64,000 nt of DNA from Streptomyces aquilus. GTDB lineage: Bacteria; Actinomycetota; Actinomycetes; Streptomycetales; Streptomycetaceae. Positions 8,701-17,020 of this stretch are shown here, piece by piece. Both the position numbers and the translations under genes were made by a program. Within the stretch, counting starts at the first letter, position 1, and each line of letters begins with the position of its first letter. The notes below the pieces were generated by a model. The model was not told the DNA's origin. It worked only from the letters and a program-made list of their open reading frames with translations, and did no database searches. Where the stretch lies: contig NZ_CP034463.1 in the NCBI RefSeq assembly GCF_003955715.1, forward strand, positions 2,666,001 to 2,730,000, read 5' to 3'.

Positions 8701-9425
8701 CCCGCATCTTCGGCTCCAAGCCGGGCGCGTACGGCGCCGGTCTGCTGCCGCTGATCGACGCCCGCAACTGGCGCTCCGACGCGGACCTCGCCGAGGTGTA
8801 CGCGGTGTGGGGCGGTTACGCCTACGGACGCGGGCTGGACGGGCGGGCGGCGCGCGGGGACATGGAGACGGCGTTCAAGCGGATCAACGTGGCCGCGAAG
8901 AACGTCGACACCCGCGAGCACGACCTCGTCGACGCCGACGACTACTTCCAGTACCACGGTGGCATGGTCGCGATGGTGCGCCACCTCACGGGCGCCAACC
9001 CCGAGGCGTACGTGGGCGATTCGGCCACCCCGGACCAGGTGAGGACCCGCACGCTGGGCGAGGAGACGCACCGGGTGTTCCGGGCGCGTGTCGTGAACCC
9101 CCGCTGGATGGCGGCCATGCGCCGGCACGGCTACAAGGGCGCCTTCGAGATGGCGGCGACCGTGGACTACCTGTTCGGCTACGACGCCACGGCGGGCGTG
9201 GTCGACGACTGGATGTACGAGAAGCTCAGCGCGGAGTACGTCTTCGACCCGGAGAACCAGGACTTCATGAAGAAGTCCAACCCATGGGCGCTGCGCGGCA
9301 TCACCGAGCGGCTCCTGGAGGCCGCCGAGCGCGGACTGTGGGCGGAGCCGGACGCGGACACCCTGGAGCGGCTGCGCGCCACGTACCTGGAGCTCGAAGG
9401 CGACCTGGAGGGCGACGACCAGTGA
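5769..9425 (+). CDS. cobN: cobaltochelatase large subunit CobN
   Basis: 1218 residues, full CobN size. Belongs to the CobN/BchH/ChlH chelatase H-subunit family. It inserts Co2+ into hydrogenobyrinic a,c-diamide, with ATP hydrolysis supplied by partner subunits. Diagnostic block HMGKHGTMEWLPGKG lies near residue 500, and NVLPTGRNFYSVDPKAIPS near 820. ATGA overlap with cobQ, and the next gene (AAA-VWA protein) starts by GTGA overlap, as expected if that protein is the ATPase partner. Points to a late, aerobic-type cobalt insertion route. Confidence 0.97.
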   Translation: MSTVLLLSTADTDLLAARAASGADYRIGNPTRVDVSAELPGLIQGSDIAVVRLLGGKRAWEDGLAALRASGVPTVLLGGEAVPDAELMAESSVPAGVVAEALKYLVEGGPGNLTELARFLSDTVLLTGEGFLEPQKMPEYGVHGDRAVVEGRPTVGVLFYRAHELSGNTAFVDTLCDAIEARGANALPVYCGSLRGADAGLYEILGRTDALVATVLAAGGTHASQASAGGDEEAWDIGALAELNVPVLQGLCLTSSKAAWDESDAALSPMDAAMQVAIPEFDGRIITVPFSFKEQGPDDVPVYVADPERAGRVAGIAVRHARLRHKPNAEKKLALVFTAYPTKHSRVGNAVGLDTPASAVRVLDALKRAGYSLTEYPSGGDELIHRLINAGGHDVEWLTEEQLAAAPARVPLADYRAWFDKLDPELRDGMLEAWGEPPGSLYVDGDDIVLASLQFGNVVVMIQPPRGFGENPIAIYHDPDMPPSHHYMAAYRWLENSFGADAIVHMGKHGTMEWLPGKGLGLSGGCAPDAVLGDLPLIYPFIVNDPGEGTQAKRRGHATVVDHLVPPMARADTYGDLAKLEQLLDEYALVSDLDPTKAPAVRAQIWTLVKAAELHHDLHVEDQPDDDDFDEFVMHIDGYLCEIKDVQIRDGLHILGGGPVGEARVNLVLAVLRASQVWGGQANALPGLRASFAAHFGLVEKELLAEPGAPVKVPVELTELVEGPARSAADAIDLLEQLCRRVAEGMEARDWDVAVAPAVLRGVLGVELPDGVAVLEFACTEVVPRLARTTDEIDHILKALDGGYVPAGPSGSPTRGLVNVLPTGRNFYSVDPKAIPSRLSWEVGQALADSLVQRYLADTGEYPKSVGLTVWGTSAMRTQGDDIAEILALLGCRPVWDEASRRVTGFEIIGLEELGRPRIDVTVRISGFFRDAFPHVVALIDDAVRKVAELDEPAERNFVKAHADEDTAEHGDRRRATARIFGSKPGAYGAGLLPLIDARNWRSDADLAEVYAVWGGYAYGRGLDGRAARGDMETAFKRINVAAKNVDTREHDLVDADDYFQYHGGMVAMVRHLTGANPEAYVGDSATPDQVRTRTLGEETHRVFRARVVNPRWMAAMRRHGYKGAFEMAATVDYLFGYDATAGVVDDWMYEKLSAEYVFDPENQDFMKKSNPWALRGITERLLEAAERGLWAEPDADTLERLRATYLELEGDLEGDDQ

Positions 9426-11413
9426 CCACCCCCTTCCCCTTCACGGCCGTTGTCGGCCAGGACGATCTGCGGCTCGCGCTGCTGCTCAACGCCGTGTCAC
9501 CGGCGGTCGGCGGTGTGCTGGTGCGTGGTGAGAAGGGCACGGCCAAGTCGACGGCGGTGCGGGCGCTTTCGGCGCTGCTGCCCGCGGTCGACGTCGTCGC
9601 CGGCTGCCGCTTCTCCTGCGACCCGGCCCGCCCCGACCCCGACTGCCCGGACGGCCCGCACGAGCCCGGTCCCGGCACGTCGCGCCCCTCCCGCATGGTC
9701 GAACTCCCCGTCGGCGCCTCCGAGGACCGGCTCGTCGGCGCCCTCGACATCGAGCGGGCGCTCGCGGAGGGCGTGAAGGCCTTCGAGCCCGGCCTGCTGG
9801 CCGACGCGCACCGCGGGATTCTCTACGTCGACGAGGTCAATCTTCTCCATGACCATCTCGTCGACCTGCTGCTCGACGCCGCCGCGATGGGCGCCTCGTA
9901 CGTGGAGCGCGAGGGCGTGTCCGTGCGGCATGCCTCGAAGTTCCTGCTCGTCGGGACCATGAACCCCGAAGAGGGTGAACTGCGCCCGCAGTTGCTGGAC
10001 CGGTTCGGGCTGACCGTCGAGGTGGCCGCCTCGCGGGAGCCCGACCAGCGGGTGGAGGTCGTACGGCGGCGGCTCGCGTACGACGACGATCCGGCGGGTT
10101 TCGCGGCGCGTTGGGCCGACGAGGAGACCGCCGTACGGCAACGGGTCGTCGCGGCGCGGGAGTTGCTGCCGTCGGTGCGACTCGGGGACGGGGCGCTGCG
10201 GCAGATCGCGGCGACCTGTGCCGCGTTCGAGGTGGACGGCATGCGGGCCGACATCGTCATGGCGCGTACCGCCACCGCGCTGGCCGCCTGGGCCGGGCGG
10301 ACCGACGTGCTCGCCGAGGACGTACGGCAGGCCGCGCTGCTCGCGCTGCCGCATCGCAGGCGCCGTAATCCCTTCGACGCGCCGGGACTTGACGAGGACA
10401 AGCTCGACCAGACGCTGGAGGAGTTCAGCGGCGAGGGCGAGGACGATCCCGACCCGGACGGGCCCGGCGGGGGTGGCGGGCAGCCGGCGCCGGACGACGG
10501 GTCGCAGGGTGACTCCGGGGGCGCGGCGCAGCCCGAGGCCGGGGAGGGCGGAGAGCCGCAGGCCGGCGGTGCCGGTGGCGGCGAGCAGTCCGCCGTACGG
10601 GCTGCGGAGCCGTTCCGTACCAAGGTGCTCAGCGTGCCGGGGCTCGGGGACGGTGCCGCCGGGCGGCGTTCGCGGGCGCGGACCGAGCACGGGCGGACCA
10701 CGGGGGCGCGGCGTCCTCGGGGTGCGCTCGCCAAGCTGCATCTGGCGGCCACCGTGCAGGCGGCGGCCCCGCATCAGCGGGCGCGTGGCCGGTCCGGGCC
10801 GGGGCTCGTACTGCGCCGGGACGATCTGCGGCAGGCGACGCGGGAGGGGCGGGAGGGCAACCTCGTGCTGTTCGTCGTGGACGCCTCCGGGTCGATGGCC
10901 GCCCGGCAACGGATGGGTGCCGTGAAGGGTGCCGTGCTGTCGCTGCTGCTGGACGCGTATCAGCGGCGGGACAAGGTGGGGCTGGTGACGTTCCGGGGGA
11001 CGGCGAGTGAGGTGGCGTTGCCGCCGACGTCGTCCGTGGACGCCGCCGCGGCCCGGTTGGAGTCGTTGCCGACGGGTGGGCGTACGCCGCTCGCCGCCGG
11101 GCTGCTGAAGGCGCACGAGGTGCTGCGGGTCGAGCGGTTGCGGGACCCGGCGCGGCGGGCGCTGGTGGTCGTGGTGACCGACGGGCGGGCCACGGGTGGG
11201 CCCGAGCCGGTCGCGCTGTCGCAGCGGGCGGCGCGGTTGTTCGCCGCCGACGGGGTCGCCTCCGTCGTCGTCGACTGCGAGTCCGGGCCCGTGCGGCTGG
11301 GGCTCGCCGGGCAGTTGGCGGGTGAGCTGGGGGGTACGGCGGTGACGCTCGACGAGTTGCGGGCCGACTCCATCGCCGGGCTGGTCAAGGACGTACAGAG
11401 GAGGGCCGCGTAA
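9422..11413 (+). CDS. magnesium-chelatase-like ChlI/ChlD fusion, probable cobaltochelatase ATPase subunit
   Basis: 663 residues from a GTG overlapping the cobN stop. An N-terminal AAA+ module has Walker A GEKGTAKST (36-44), LYVDEVNLL as Walker B and GTMNPEEGELRPQLLDRFGL (sensor 1/arginine finger region). It is followed by an acidic, Gly/Pro-rich linker (about 335-400) and a C-terminal von Willebrand A domain whose MIDAS DASGS starts at D487. This I-D fusion is the actinobacterial substitute for CobS plus CobT, driving CobN. The substrate metal is inferred from operon position; a free-standing magnesium chelatase role is unlikely in a non-phototroph. Confidence 0.9.
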   Translation: MTTPFPFTAVVGQDDLRLALLLNAVSPAVGGVLVRGEKGTAKSTAVRALSALLPAVDVVAGCRFSCDPARPDPDCPDGPHEPGPGTSRPSRMVELPVGASEDRLVGALDIERALAEGVKAFEPGLLADAHRGILYVDEVNLLHDHLVDLLLDAAAMGASYVEREGVSVRHASKFLLVGTMNPEEGELRPQLLDRFGLTVEVAASREPDQRVEVVRRRLAYDDDPAGFAARWADEETAVRQRVVAARELLPSVRLGDGALRQIAATCAAFEVDGMRADIVMARTATALAAWAGRTDVLAEDVRQAALLALPHRRRRNPFDAPGLDEDKLDQTLEEFSGEGEDDPDPDGPGGGGGQPAPDDGSQGDSGGAAQPEAGEGGEPQAGGAGGGEQSAVRAAEPFRTKVLSVPGLGDGAAGRRSRARTEHGRTTGARRPRGALAKLHLAATVQAAAPHQRARGRSGPGLVLRRDDLRQATREGREGNLVLFVVDASGSMAARQRMGAVKGAVLSLLLDAYQRRDKVGLVTFRGTASEVALPPTSSVDAAAARLESLPTGGRTPLAAGLLKAHEVLRVERLRDPARRALVVVVTDGRATGGPEPVALSQRAARLFAADGVASVVVDCESGPVRLGLAGQLAGELGGTAVTLDELRADSIAGLVKDVQRRAA

Positions 11414-12012
11414 TGCCGCAGGGGCAGCCGAGTGTGGTGCCGGACGACGGTCTGACCACGCGTCAGCGTCGTAATCGTCCGCTGGTGGTCGTGCACACCG
11501 GGATCGGGAAGGGGAAGTCCACCGCCGCGTTCGGGCTGGCGCTGCGGGCCTGGAACCAGGGGTGGCCCATCGGGGTGTTCCAGTTCGTCAAGTCGGCGAA
11601 GTGGAAGGTCGGCGAGGAGAACGCGCTGCGGGTGCTGGGCGCCTCCGGCGAGGGCGGGTCCGTCGACTGGCACAAGATGGGCGAGGGCTGGTCCTGGGTT
11701 CAGCGGGACGCGCAGATGGACAACGAGGAGAAGGCCCGGGAGGGCTGGGAGCAGGTCAAGCGGGACCTCGCCGCCGAGACGTACCGGCTCTATGTGCTCG
11801 ATGAGTTCGCTTACCCCATGCACTGGGGGTGGGTGGACACCGATGAGGTGATCTCCGTGCTGCGGGATCGGCCGGGCACGCAGCACGTCGTCATCACCGG
11901 GCGGAACGCTCCCGAGAAGCTCGTCGACTTCGCCGATCTCGTCACCGACATGTCCAAGGTCAAGCATCCGATGGACGCCGGGCAGAAGGGGCAGCGGGGT
12001 ATCGAGTGGTGA
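11413..12012 (+). CDS. cobO: cob(I)yrinic acid a,c-diamide adenosyltransferase
   Basis: 199 residues, standard CobO/BtuR length. Transfers the 5'-deoxyadenosyl group of ATP to Co(I). The modified P-loop GIGKGKST at residues 30-37, then AFGLALRAWNQGWPIGVFQFVKSAKWKVGE and later VLDEFAYPMHWGWVD, YRLYVLDE and VITGRNAPEKLVDFADLVTDM are the family blocks. The ATG overlaps the TAA of the chelatase gene by one base (TAATG). Confidence 0.96.
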   Translation: MPQGQPSVVPDDGLTTRQRRNRPLVVVHTGIGKGKSTAAFGLALRAWNQGWPIGVFQFVKSAKWKVGEENALRVLGASGEGGSVDWHKMGEGWSWVQRDAQMDNEEKAREGWEQVKRDLAAETYRLYVLDEFAYPMHWGWVDTDEVISVLRDRPGTQHVVITGRNAPEKLVDFADLVTDMSKVKHPMDAGQKGQRGIEW

Positions 12013-13397
12013 TGTCCTCCTCCGTTTCCGTCCCCCGGCTGGTCATCGCCGCGCCCTCCTCGGGCAGCGGGAAGACCACCGTCGCCACGGGGTTGATGGC
12101 CGCGTTCGCCGCGCGGGGGCTCGCCGTGTCTCCGCACAAGGTCGGGCCGGACTACATCGACCCCGGGTATCACTCGCTCGCCACCGGGCGGGTGGGGCGG
12201 AACCTCGACGCGTACCTGTGCGGGCCGGAGTTGGTCGGGCCGTTGTTCGCGCACGGGGCGCGCGGGTGTGACATCGCCGTCGTCGAGGGTGTGATGGGGA
12301 TGTACGACGGGGCCGCGGGGGAGGGTGAACTGGCGTCCACCGCTCATGTCGCGAAGCTGTTGCGGGCGCCGGTGGTTCTTGTCGTCGACGCCTCTTCGCA
12401 GTCGCGGTCGGTGGCCGCGCTGGTGCACGGGTTCGTCTCGTGGGATCCGGAGGTGCGGGTCGGGGGTGTGATCCTCAACAAGGTCGCGTCCGACCGGCAT
12501 GAGGAGCTGCTGCGGGAGGCGTTGGAGTCGGCCGGGGTGCCGGTGCTGGGGGTGCTGCGGCGGGCGGCCCAGGTGGATACGCCGTCCCGGCATCTGGGGT
12601 TGGTGCCCGTTGCCGAGCGGCGGGGGGCGGCGCTTGAGGCTGTGGCGGCTATGGGGGCGCAGGTTGCTCAAGGGTGCGATCTGGACGCGTTGGAGGCGCT
12701 CGCCCGCACTGCCGGCCCCGTACCAGGAGGCTCCGCCCCCTGGACCCCCGGGCCTATGCCCACCCACCGCCCGACTCGGTTGGCCGAAAGGCCAAGTCCC
12801 GTCGTCGCCGTCGCCGGTGGTCCCGCCTTCACCTTCTCCTACGCCGAGCACACCGAGCTGCTCACCGCCGCCGGAGCGGACGTCGTCACCTTCGATCCAC
12901 TGCGTGACGAGGAACTGCCCCCCGGCACCCGCGGCTTGGTCATCGGCGGTGGCTTCCCCGAGGTGTACGCCGCAGAGCTGTCCGCCAACGAACCCCTGCG
13001 CAAGGCCGTCAGTGAGCTCGCTCTCAGTGGCGCCCCCGTCGCCGCCGAATGTGCCGGCCTGCTCTACCTCTGTCGTGAGCTCGACGGGCTCCCCATGTGC
13101 GGTGTGCTCGACGCGACCGCGCGGATGAGCGAGCGGCTCACGCTCGGCTACCGGGACGCGGTGGCCGTCGGAGACAGTTCCCTCGCCGTCGCCGGGACGC
13201 GGATGCGGGGGCACGAGTTCCATCGGACCGTCGTGGAGCCCGGTGCCGGGGCGGCTCCCGCATGGGGGGTACGCGCCCCTGCCCGGCGCGTCGAAGGTTT
13301 CGTACAACAAGGTGTGCACGCGAGTTATCTGCACACGCACTGGGCGTCGCAGCCCGGTGTGGCCCATCGGTTCGTGGAGAGGTGCCGGACGTCATGA
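12012..13397 (+). CDS. cobB: cobyrinic acid a,c-diamide synthase / hydrogenobyrinate diamide synthase
   Basis: 461 residues from ATG 12012 (TGATG with cobO); in-frame GTGs at 12006 and 12009 are alternatives. The N-terminal ATPase has APSSGSGKTTVATG and KVGPDYIDP. The C-terminal glutaminase-like domain begins near residue 255 (VVAVAGGPAFTFSYAEH) and carries AAECAGLLYLC with the nucleophile Cys. Amidates the a and c acetate groups using glutamine and ATP. Odd feature: the inter-domain linker (about residues 232-252) is encoded by a palindromic GC element of the kind normally seen between Streptomyces genes. Confidence 0.95.
   Translation: MSSSVSVPRLVIAAPSSGSGKTTVATGLMAAFAARGLAVSPHKVGPDYIDPGYHSLATGRVGRNLDAYLCGPELVGPLFAHGARGCDIAVVEGVMGMYDGAAGEGELASTAHVAKLLRAPVVLVVDASSQSRSVAALVHGFVSWDPEVRVGGVILNKVASDRHEELLREALESAGVPVLGVLRRAAQVDTPSRHLGLVPVAERRGAALEAVAAMGAQVAQGCDLDALEALARTAGPVPGGSAPWTPGPMPTHRPTRLAERPSPVVAVAGGPAFTFSYAEHTELLTAAGADVVTFDPLRDEELPPGTRGLVIGGGFPEVYAAELSANEPLRKAVSELALSGAPVAAECAGLLYLCRELDGLPMCGVLDATARMSERLTLGYRDAVAVGDSSLAVAGTRMRGHEFHRTVVEPGAGAAPAWGVRAPARRVEGFVQQGVHASYLHTHWASQPGVAHRFVERCRTS
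12723..12743. repeat. REP-like palindrome inside the cobB reading frame
   Basis: CCAGGAGGC-TCC-GCCCCCTGG, a 21-bp palindrome with one mismatched pair, followed by acccccggg. I recognise this type (ggctccgccccctgg) as a very common intergenic Streptomyces sequence. Here it is in frame and encodes the Pro/Gly-rich linker between the two CobB domains. Confidence 0.55.
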
Positions 13398-14125
13398 GCA
13401 GCAGGTTGATCGGAGTCGGGGTCGGTCCCGGCGATCCGGAGCTGGTGACCGTCAAGGGCGTCAACGCGCTGCGTGCCGCCGATGTGGTCGTCGTCCCCGT
13501 GATGGACACCGGCGAGCGCGGGCGGGCCGAGGCCACCGTGCTGCACTACGTCGGGCAGGAGAAGGTCGTCCGGGTGGTGTTCGCGCTGAACGAGCGGACC
13601 GACCGGGGGCGCCGCGAGGCCGCCTGGGACGCCGCCGGGGAGCGGGTCGCGCGGCTGCTCGGCGAGCACGGCACCGTCGCCTTCGCCACCATCGGCGATC
13701 CGAACGTCTACTCCACGTTCACCTATCTCGCGCAGACCATCGCCGAGCTGGTGCCGGGGACCGTGGTGGAGACCGTGCCGGGCATCACCGCTATGCAGGA
13801 TCTCGCCGCGCGTTCCGGGGCCGTCCTCACCGAGGGCACCGAGCCGCTGACGCTCGTGCCCGTCACCGCCGGTGCCCAGGCGCTCAAGGACGCCCTCGCC
13901 GGGCCGGGGACCGTCGTCGCCTACAAGTTCGGGCGGCAGGCCCAGGAGGTCGCCGAGGCGCTGCGGGAGACCGGGCGGCTCGACGACGCCGTGTGGGGGT
14001 CGGCACTCGGGCTGCCGGAGGAGTCCGTGCGGCCGGCCGCCGAGCTCGACGGCGCCCCGCTCCCCTACCTCTCCACGCTCATCGCGCCCGCCCGGCGTGA
14101 CGGCGGGCGGGGCGGCAAGCTGTGA
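13394..14125 (+). CDS. cobI: precorrin-2 C20-methyltransferase
   Basis: 243 residues, ATGA overlap with cobB. Tetrapyrrole methylase fold: N-terminal GVGVGPGDPELVTVKGVNALRAADVVVVP, then the GDPNVYSTFTYL block and VETVPGITAMQDLAARSG. The VVVPVM and YSTF details match the CobI/CbiL C20 subfamily rather than C11 or C17 enzymes. Methylates precorrin-2 (or its cobalt form) with SAM to precorrin-3A. Last gene of the first cob block; the next gene is on the opposite strand. Confidence 0.92.
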   Translation: MSSRLIGVGVGPGDPELVTVKGVNALRAADVVVVPVMDTGERGRAEATVLHYVGQEKVVRVVFALNERTDRGRREAAWDAAGERVARLLGEHGTVAFATIGDPNVYSTFTYLAQTIAELVPGTVVETVPGITAMQDLAARSGAVLTEGTEPLTLVPVTAGAQALKDALAGPGTVVAYKFGRQAQEVAEALRETGRLDDAVWGSALGLPEESVRPAAELDGAPLPYLSTLIAPARRDGGRGGKL

Positions 14126-14142
14126 CCTCGCCCTTCGGGGCG

Positions 14143-14928
14143 TCAGTCGGCGATGCCCACCACCAGCCAGATGAACGCCACGCCCGCGACCGTGCACAGC
14201 AGGGTCGAGCGGGCGGGGTGTTCGTGGTGGGCCTCGGGGAGGATCTCGGCGGCCGCCAGATAGAGGAGCGCGCCGCCGAAGAAGCCGAGATACGCGCCGA
14301 GCAGCTTCTCCGGGATGGTGAAGAAGAGGGTCGACGCGGCGCCCACGACCGGTGCCGCCGCGTCCGCGACCAGCATCGCCATCGCCCGGCGGCGGGCGTT
14401 GCCGTACAGGCTCGTGATCGTGTACGTGTTGAAGCCGTCCGCGAAGTCATGGGCGATGACCGCGAGCGCCACCGCGGTGCCCATGCCGCCGCCCACCTGG
14501 AAGGCCGCGCCGATCGCCACGCCGTCCATGGCGCTGTGGCCGACCATCGCCGCGGCGGCCGTCAGGCCCACCTCGGGGACCCGGGCGTCCCGCTCCTCAC
14601 CGCCGTGCGCGGCCTGGCGGCCGGCGAGGAGACGTTCCACCAAATGGGCCAGCAGGAAGCCGGCCACGAACAGCAGCAGCGCGGCCGGTACGCCGAAGAC
14701 CTCGGTGCCCGCCGCCTCCAGCGCCTCCGGCAGCAGGTCCAGGCCGACCACGCCCAGCATCAGGCCGCCGGCCAGGCCGAGGACCAGGTGACGGCGGTCG
14801 GTCACCCGCTGTGCCGTCCAGCCGCCGGCCAGTGTCATCAGGAACGCGCCGAGCGCGACGAACACCGCCATGGGCCCTTCGTATCCGATGAAGGCCCGTT
14901 CGCGCACATCCGGCACCACCGGTGCCAC
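14143..14928 (-). CDS. ZIP-family divalent metal transporter
   Basis: 261 residues if the GTG at 14928 is used (GGGGGAG SD only 3 nt before it); the ATG at 14871 would give 242. Eight or so hydrophobic spans, a His/Glu-containing loop (HGGEERDARVPEVG), and the ZIP metal-path motifs VGHSAMDGVAIG (span 4) and VIAHDFADGFNTYTI (span 5), plus AEILPEAHHEHP near the C-terminus. Imports Zn2+, Fe2+ or possibly Co2+. Its position between two cobalamin blocks, 41 bp from the divergent cobM, makes cobalt supply attractive, but this is inference only. Confidence 0.88.
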   Translation of the reverse strand: MAPVVPDVRERAFIGYEGPMAVFVALGAFLMTLAGGWTAQRVTDRRHLVLGLAGGLMLGVVGLDLLPEALEAAGTEVFGVPAALLLFVAGFLLAHLVERLLAGRQAAHGGEERDARVPEVGLTAAAAMVGHSAMDGVAIGAAFQVGGGMGTAVALAVIAHDFADGFNTYTITSLYGNARRRAMAMLVADAAAPVVGAASTLFFTIPEKLLGAYLGFFGGALLYLAAAEILPEAHHEHPARSTLLCTVAGVAFIWLVVGIAD

Positions 14929-14969
14929 CAGCTCCCCCAGTGATTCTTCGTACGAGAGGACCCCAACCC

Positions 14970-15788
14970 ATGGCCGACGCCCCCACCGGCAAGGTGACCT
15001 TCGTCGGTGCCGGACCCGGCGCCGCCGACCTGCTGACGTTCCGTGCCGCGCGTGCCATCGCCGAGGCCGACGTCGTGATCTGGGCGGCGAGCCTGGTCCA
15101 GGCCGAGGTCCTGGAGCATGCCCGGGAGGGCGCGGAGATCCTCGACTCGGCGACGATGTCGCTGGAGGACGTGGTGGCCGTGTACGAGCGGGCACATCAG
15201 CACGCGTTGAAGGTCGCCCGTATCCACTCCGGCGACCCCGCCCTGTGGGGCGGTACGCAGGAGCAGCTCGACCGGTGTGCGCGGATCGGCATCGCGACCG
15301 AAGTGGTCCCCGGTGTCTCCGCGTTCTCCGCCGTCGCCGCGCTCGCGCAGCGCGAGCTGACCATTCCCGAGGTCGCGCAGTCCGTGGTGCTCACCCGGCT
15401 CGGCGGCGGCAAGACGCCGATGCCGCCCGGCGAGGAGGTGCGGGAGTTCGCCAAGCACGGCACCACCATGGCGATCTTCCTGTCGGCTGCGCGCAGCGGT
15501 CAGCTGGTGCGGGAGCTGCTGGAGGGCGGCTATCCGACCTCCACCCCGGTGGTCGTCGCCTACCAGGCCACCTGGCCCGAGGAACTGGTCGTGCGGTGCA
15601 CGATCGAGACGCTGGAGGAGACGGTGAAGGAGCACAAGCTCTGGAAGCACACCCTCTTCCTGGTCGGGCCCGCGCTCGACGCCGAGGGCACCCGCTCGCA
15701 CCTGTACCACCCCGGTCACTTCCACGGCTACCGCAAGGCCGACCCGGAGGCCCGCCGGGCCCTGCGCGCGCGGGGTGCGAGTACGTGA
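14970..15788 (+). CDS. cobM: precorrin-4 C11-methyltransferase
   Basis: 272 residues from ATG 14970, with SD GAGAGGA 9 nt upstream. Tetrapyrrole methylase with VTFVGAGPGAADLLTFRAARAIAEADVVIWAASLV, the RIHSGDPALWGG block, EVVPGVSAFSAVAALAQRELTIPEV and LTRLGGGKTPMPPGE, all typical of CobM/CbiF. Adds the C11 methyl from SAM. First gene of the second cob block; no riboswitch fits in the 41-bp gap to the divergent ZIP gene. Stop overlaps the cobL GTG (GTGA). Confidence 0.95.
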   Translation: MADAPTGKVTFVGAGPGAADLLTFRAARAIAEADVVIWAASLVQAEVLEHAREGAEILDSATMSLEDVVAVYERAHQHALKVARIHSGDPALWGGTQEQLDRCARIGIATEVVPGVSAFSAVAALAQRELTIPEVAQSVVLTRLGGGKTPMPPGEEVREFAKHGTTMAIFLSAARSGQLVRELLEGGYPTSTPVVVAYQATWPEELVVRCTIETLEETVKEHKLWKHTLFLVGPALDAEGTRSHLYHPGHFHGYRKADPEARRALRARGAST

Positions 15789-17020
15789 TCACGGTCTTCG
15801 GTACGGGCACGGGGGCGCCGGTTCCCGCCGATGTGCTGGCCGGGGCCCGGCTGGTGGTGGGCGGCCGGCGTCATCTGGCGTCCGCGCCCGTGCCCGACGA
15901 CGCCGAGCGGGTCGTCCTCGGGCCGCTCGCGCCCGCGCTGGACGTCATCGAGCGGCATCTGAAGGTGGAGAGCCCGGTCGTCGTGCTCGCCTCCGGTGAT
16001 CCCGGGTTCTTCGGGATCGTACGGGCGCTGGCCGAGCGCTTCGGGGCCGAGCGGCTGGACGTACGGCCGGGAGTCCCGTCCGTCGCCGCCGCGTTCGCGC
16101 GGCTCGGGCTGACGTGGGACGACGCGGTCGTGGTCAGCGCGCACGGGCGGGAGCTGCGGACGGCCGTCCACGTGTGCCGGGCGCGGCCCAAGGTCGCCGT
16201 GCTGACCGGGCCGGGGGCCGGGCCGGCCGAGCTGGGGGCCGCGCTGCGGGCCGACGCCCGGGTCCTGGTCGTCGCCTCCGCGCTGGGCTCCGCCGAGGAG
16301 CGCGTGGAGCGGGTGACGCCGGCCGAGGCCGCCGCCCGTGACTGGGGGACGTCGGTCAGCGTGGTGCTGTGCCTGGACGAGACGCGGCTGCTGGGCGCCG
16401 CCGCGCGGACGGTCGCCGGGTCGGATGTCGGCCCCGGTCGATGGGCGCTGGACGAGGACGAGTTCACGCACCGCGACTCGATGATCACCAAGTTCGAGGT
16501 ACGGGCCCTCGCGCTGGCCCGGCTCGGCCCACGGCTCGGCGACCATGTCTGGGACATCGGGGCGGGCTCCGGTTCCGTCGCCGTGGAGTGCGCGCGGCTC
16601 GGTGCCGCCGTCACCGCCGTCGAGAAGACCCGGGACGGCGTCGAGCGGGTGCGCGCCAACGCGGTGGCCCACGGGGTCGACGTACGGGCCGTGCACGGGG
16701 CCGCGCCGACGGTGCTGTCCGATCTCGACGACCCCGACGCCGTGTTCGTCGGCGGCGGCGGGCGTGAGCTGCCCGCGATCGTCACCGCGTGCGCGCGGCG
16801 CGCCCGGCGGACGGTCGTCGTGGCGATGGCCGCGCTCGACCGGGTGCCGGCCGTGCGCGAGGCGCTCACCGGCGCCGGGTTCTCCTGCGACGGCGTGCTG
16901 TTGCAGTCGTCGCGGCTGGCGCCGCTGCCCGGGGACGTGACCCGGCTCGCGGCGACCAACCCTGTTTTTCTGCTGTGGGGGTACCGAACCCCCGTGTCTC
17001 ATGAGGGAGTTGCCCTGTGA
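15785..17020 (+). CDS. cobL: bifunctional precorrin-6Y C5,15-methyltransferase (decarboxylating)
   Basis: 411 residues from GTG 15785. N-terminal CbiE-like methylase (about 1-205: VLASGDPGFFGIVRALAERFG, VRPGVPSVAAAFARLG) fused to a CbiT-like Rossmann methyltransferase (about 235-405) with the SAM motif WDIGAGSGSVAVE around D257. Methylates C5 and C15 and decarboxylates the C12 acetate. GTGA overlaps on both sides. Confidence 0.95.
   Translation: MITVFGTGTGAPVPADVLAGARLVVGGRRHLASAPVPDDAERVVLGPLAPALDVIERHLKVESPVVVLASGDPGFFGIVRALAERFGAERLDVRPGVPSVAAAFARLGLTWDDAVVVSAHGRELRTAVHVCRARPKVAVLTGPGAGPAELGAALRADARVLVVASALGSAEERVERVTPAEAAARDWGTSVSVVLCLDETRLLGAAARTVAGSDVGPGRWALDEDEFTHRDSMITKFEVRALALARLGPRLGDHVWDIGAGSGSVAVECARLGAAVTAVEKTRDGVERVRANAVAHGVDVRAVHGAAPTVLSDLDDPDAVFVGGGGRELPAIVTACARRARRTVVVAMAALDRVPAVREALTGAGFSCDGVLLQSSRLAPLPGDVTRLAATNPVFLLWGYRTPVSHEGVAL

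Noticed and set aside
5457..9128. Very long open frame on the minus strand opposite cobN
   Set aside because: Arg/His/Gly/Pro-rich composition typical of the antisense of a GC-rich gene; no motifs, and cobN on the other strand is intact and highly conserved.
14870..15784. Upstream extension of the cobL frame through cobM
   Set aside because: The upstream part is out-of-frame shadow of cobM; the CobL family begins at the GTG at 15785, which overlaps the cobM stop.
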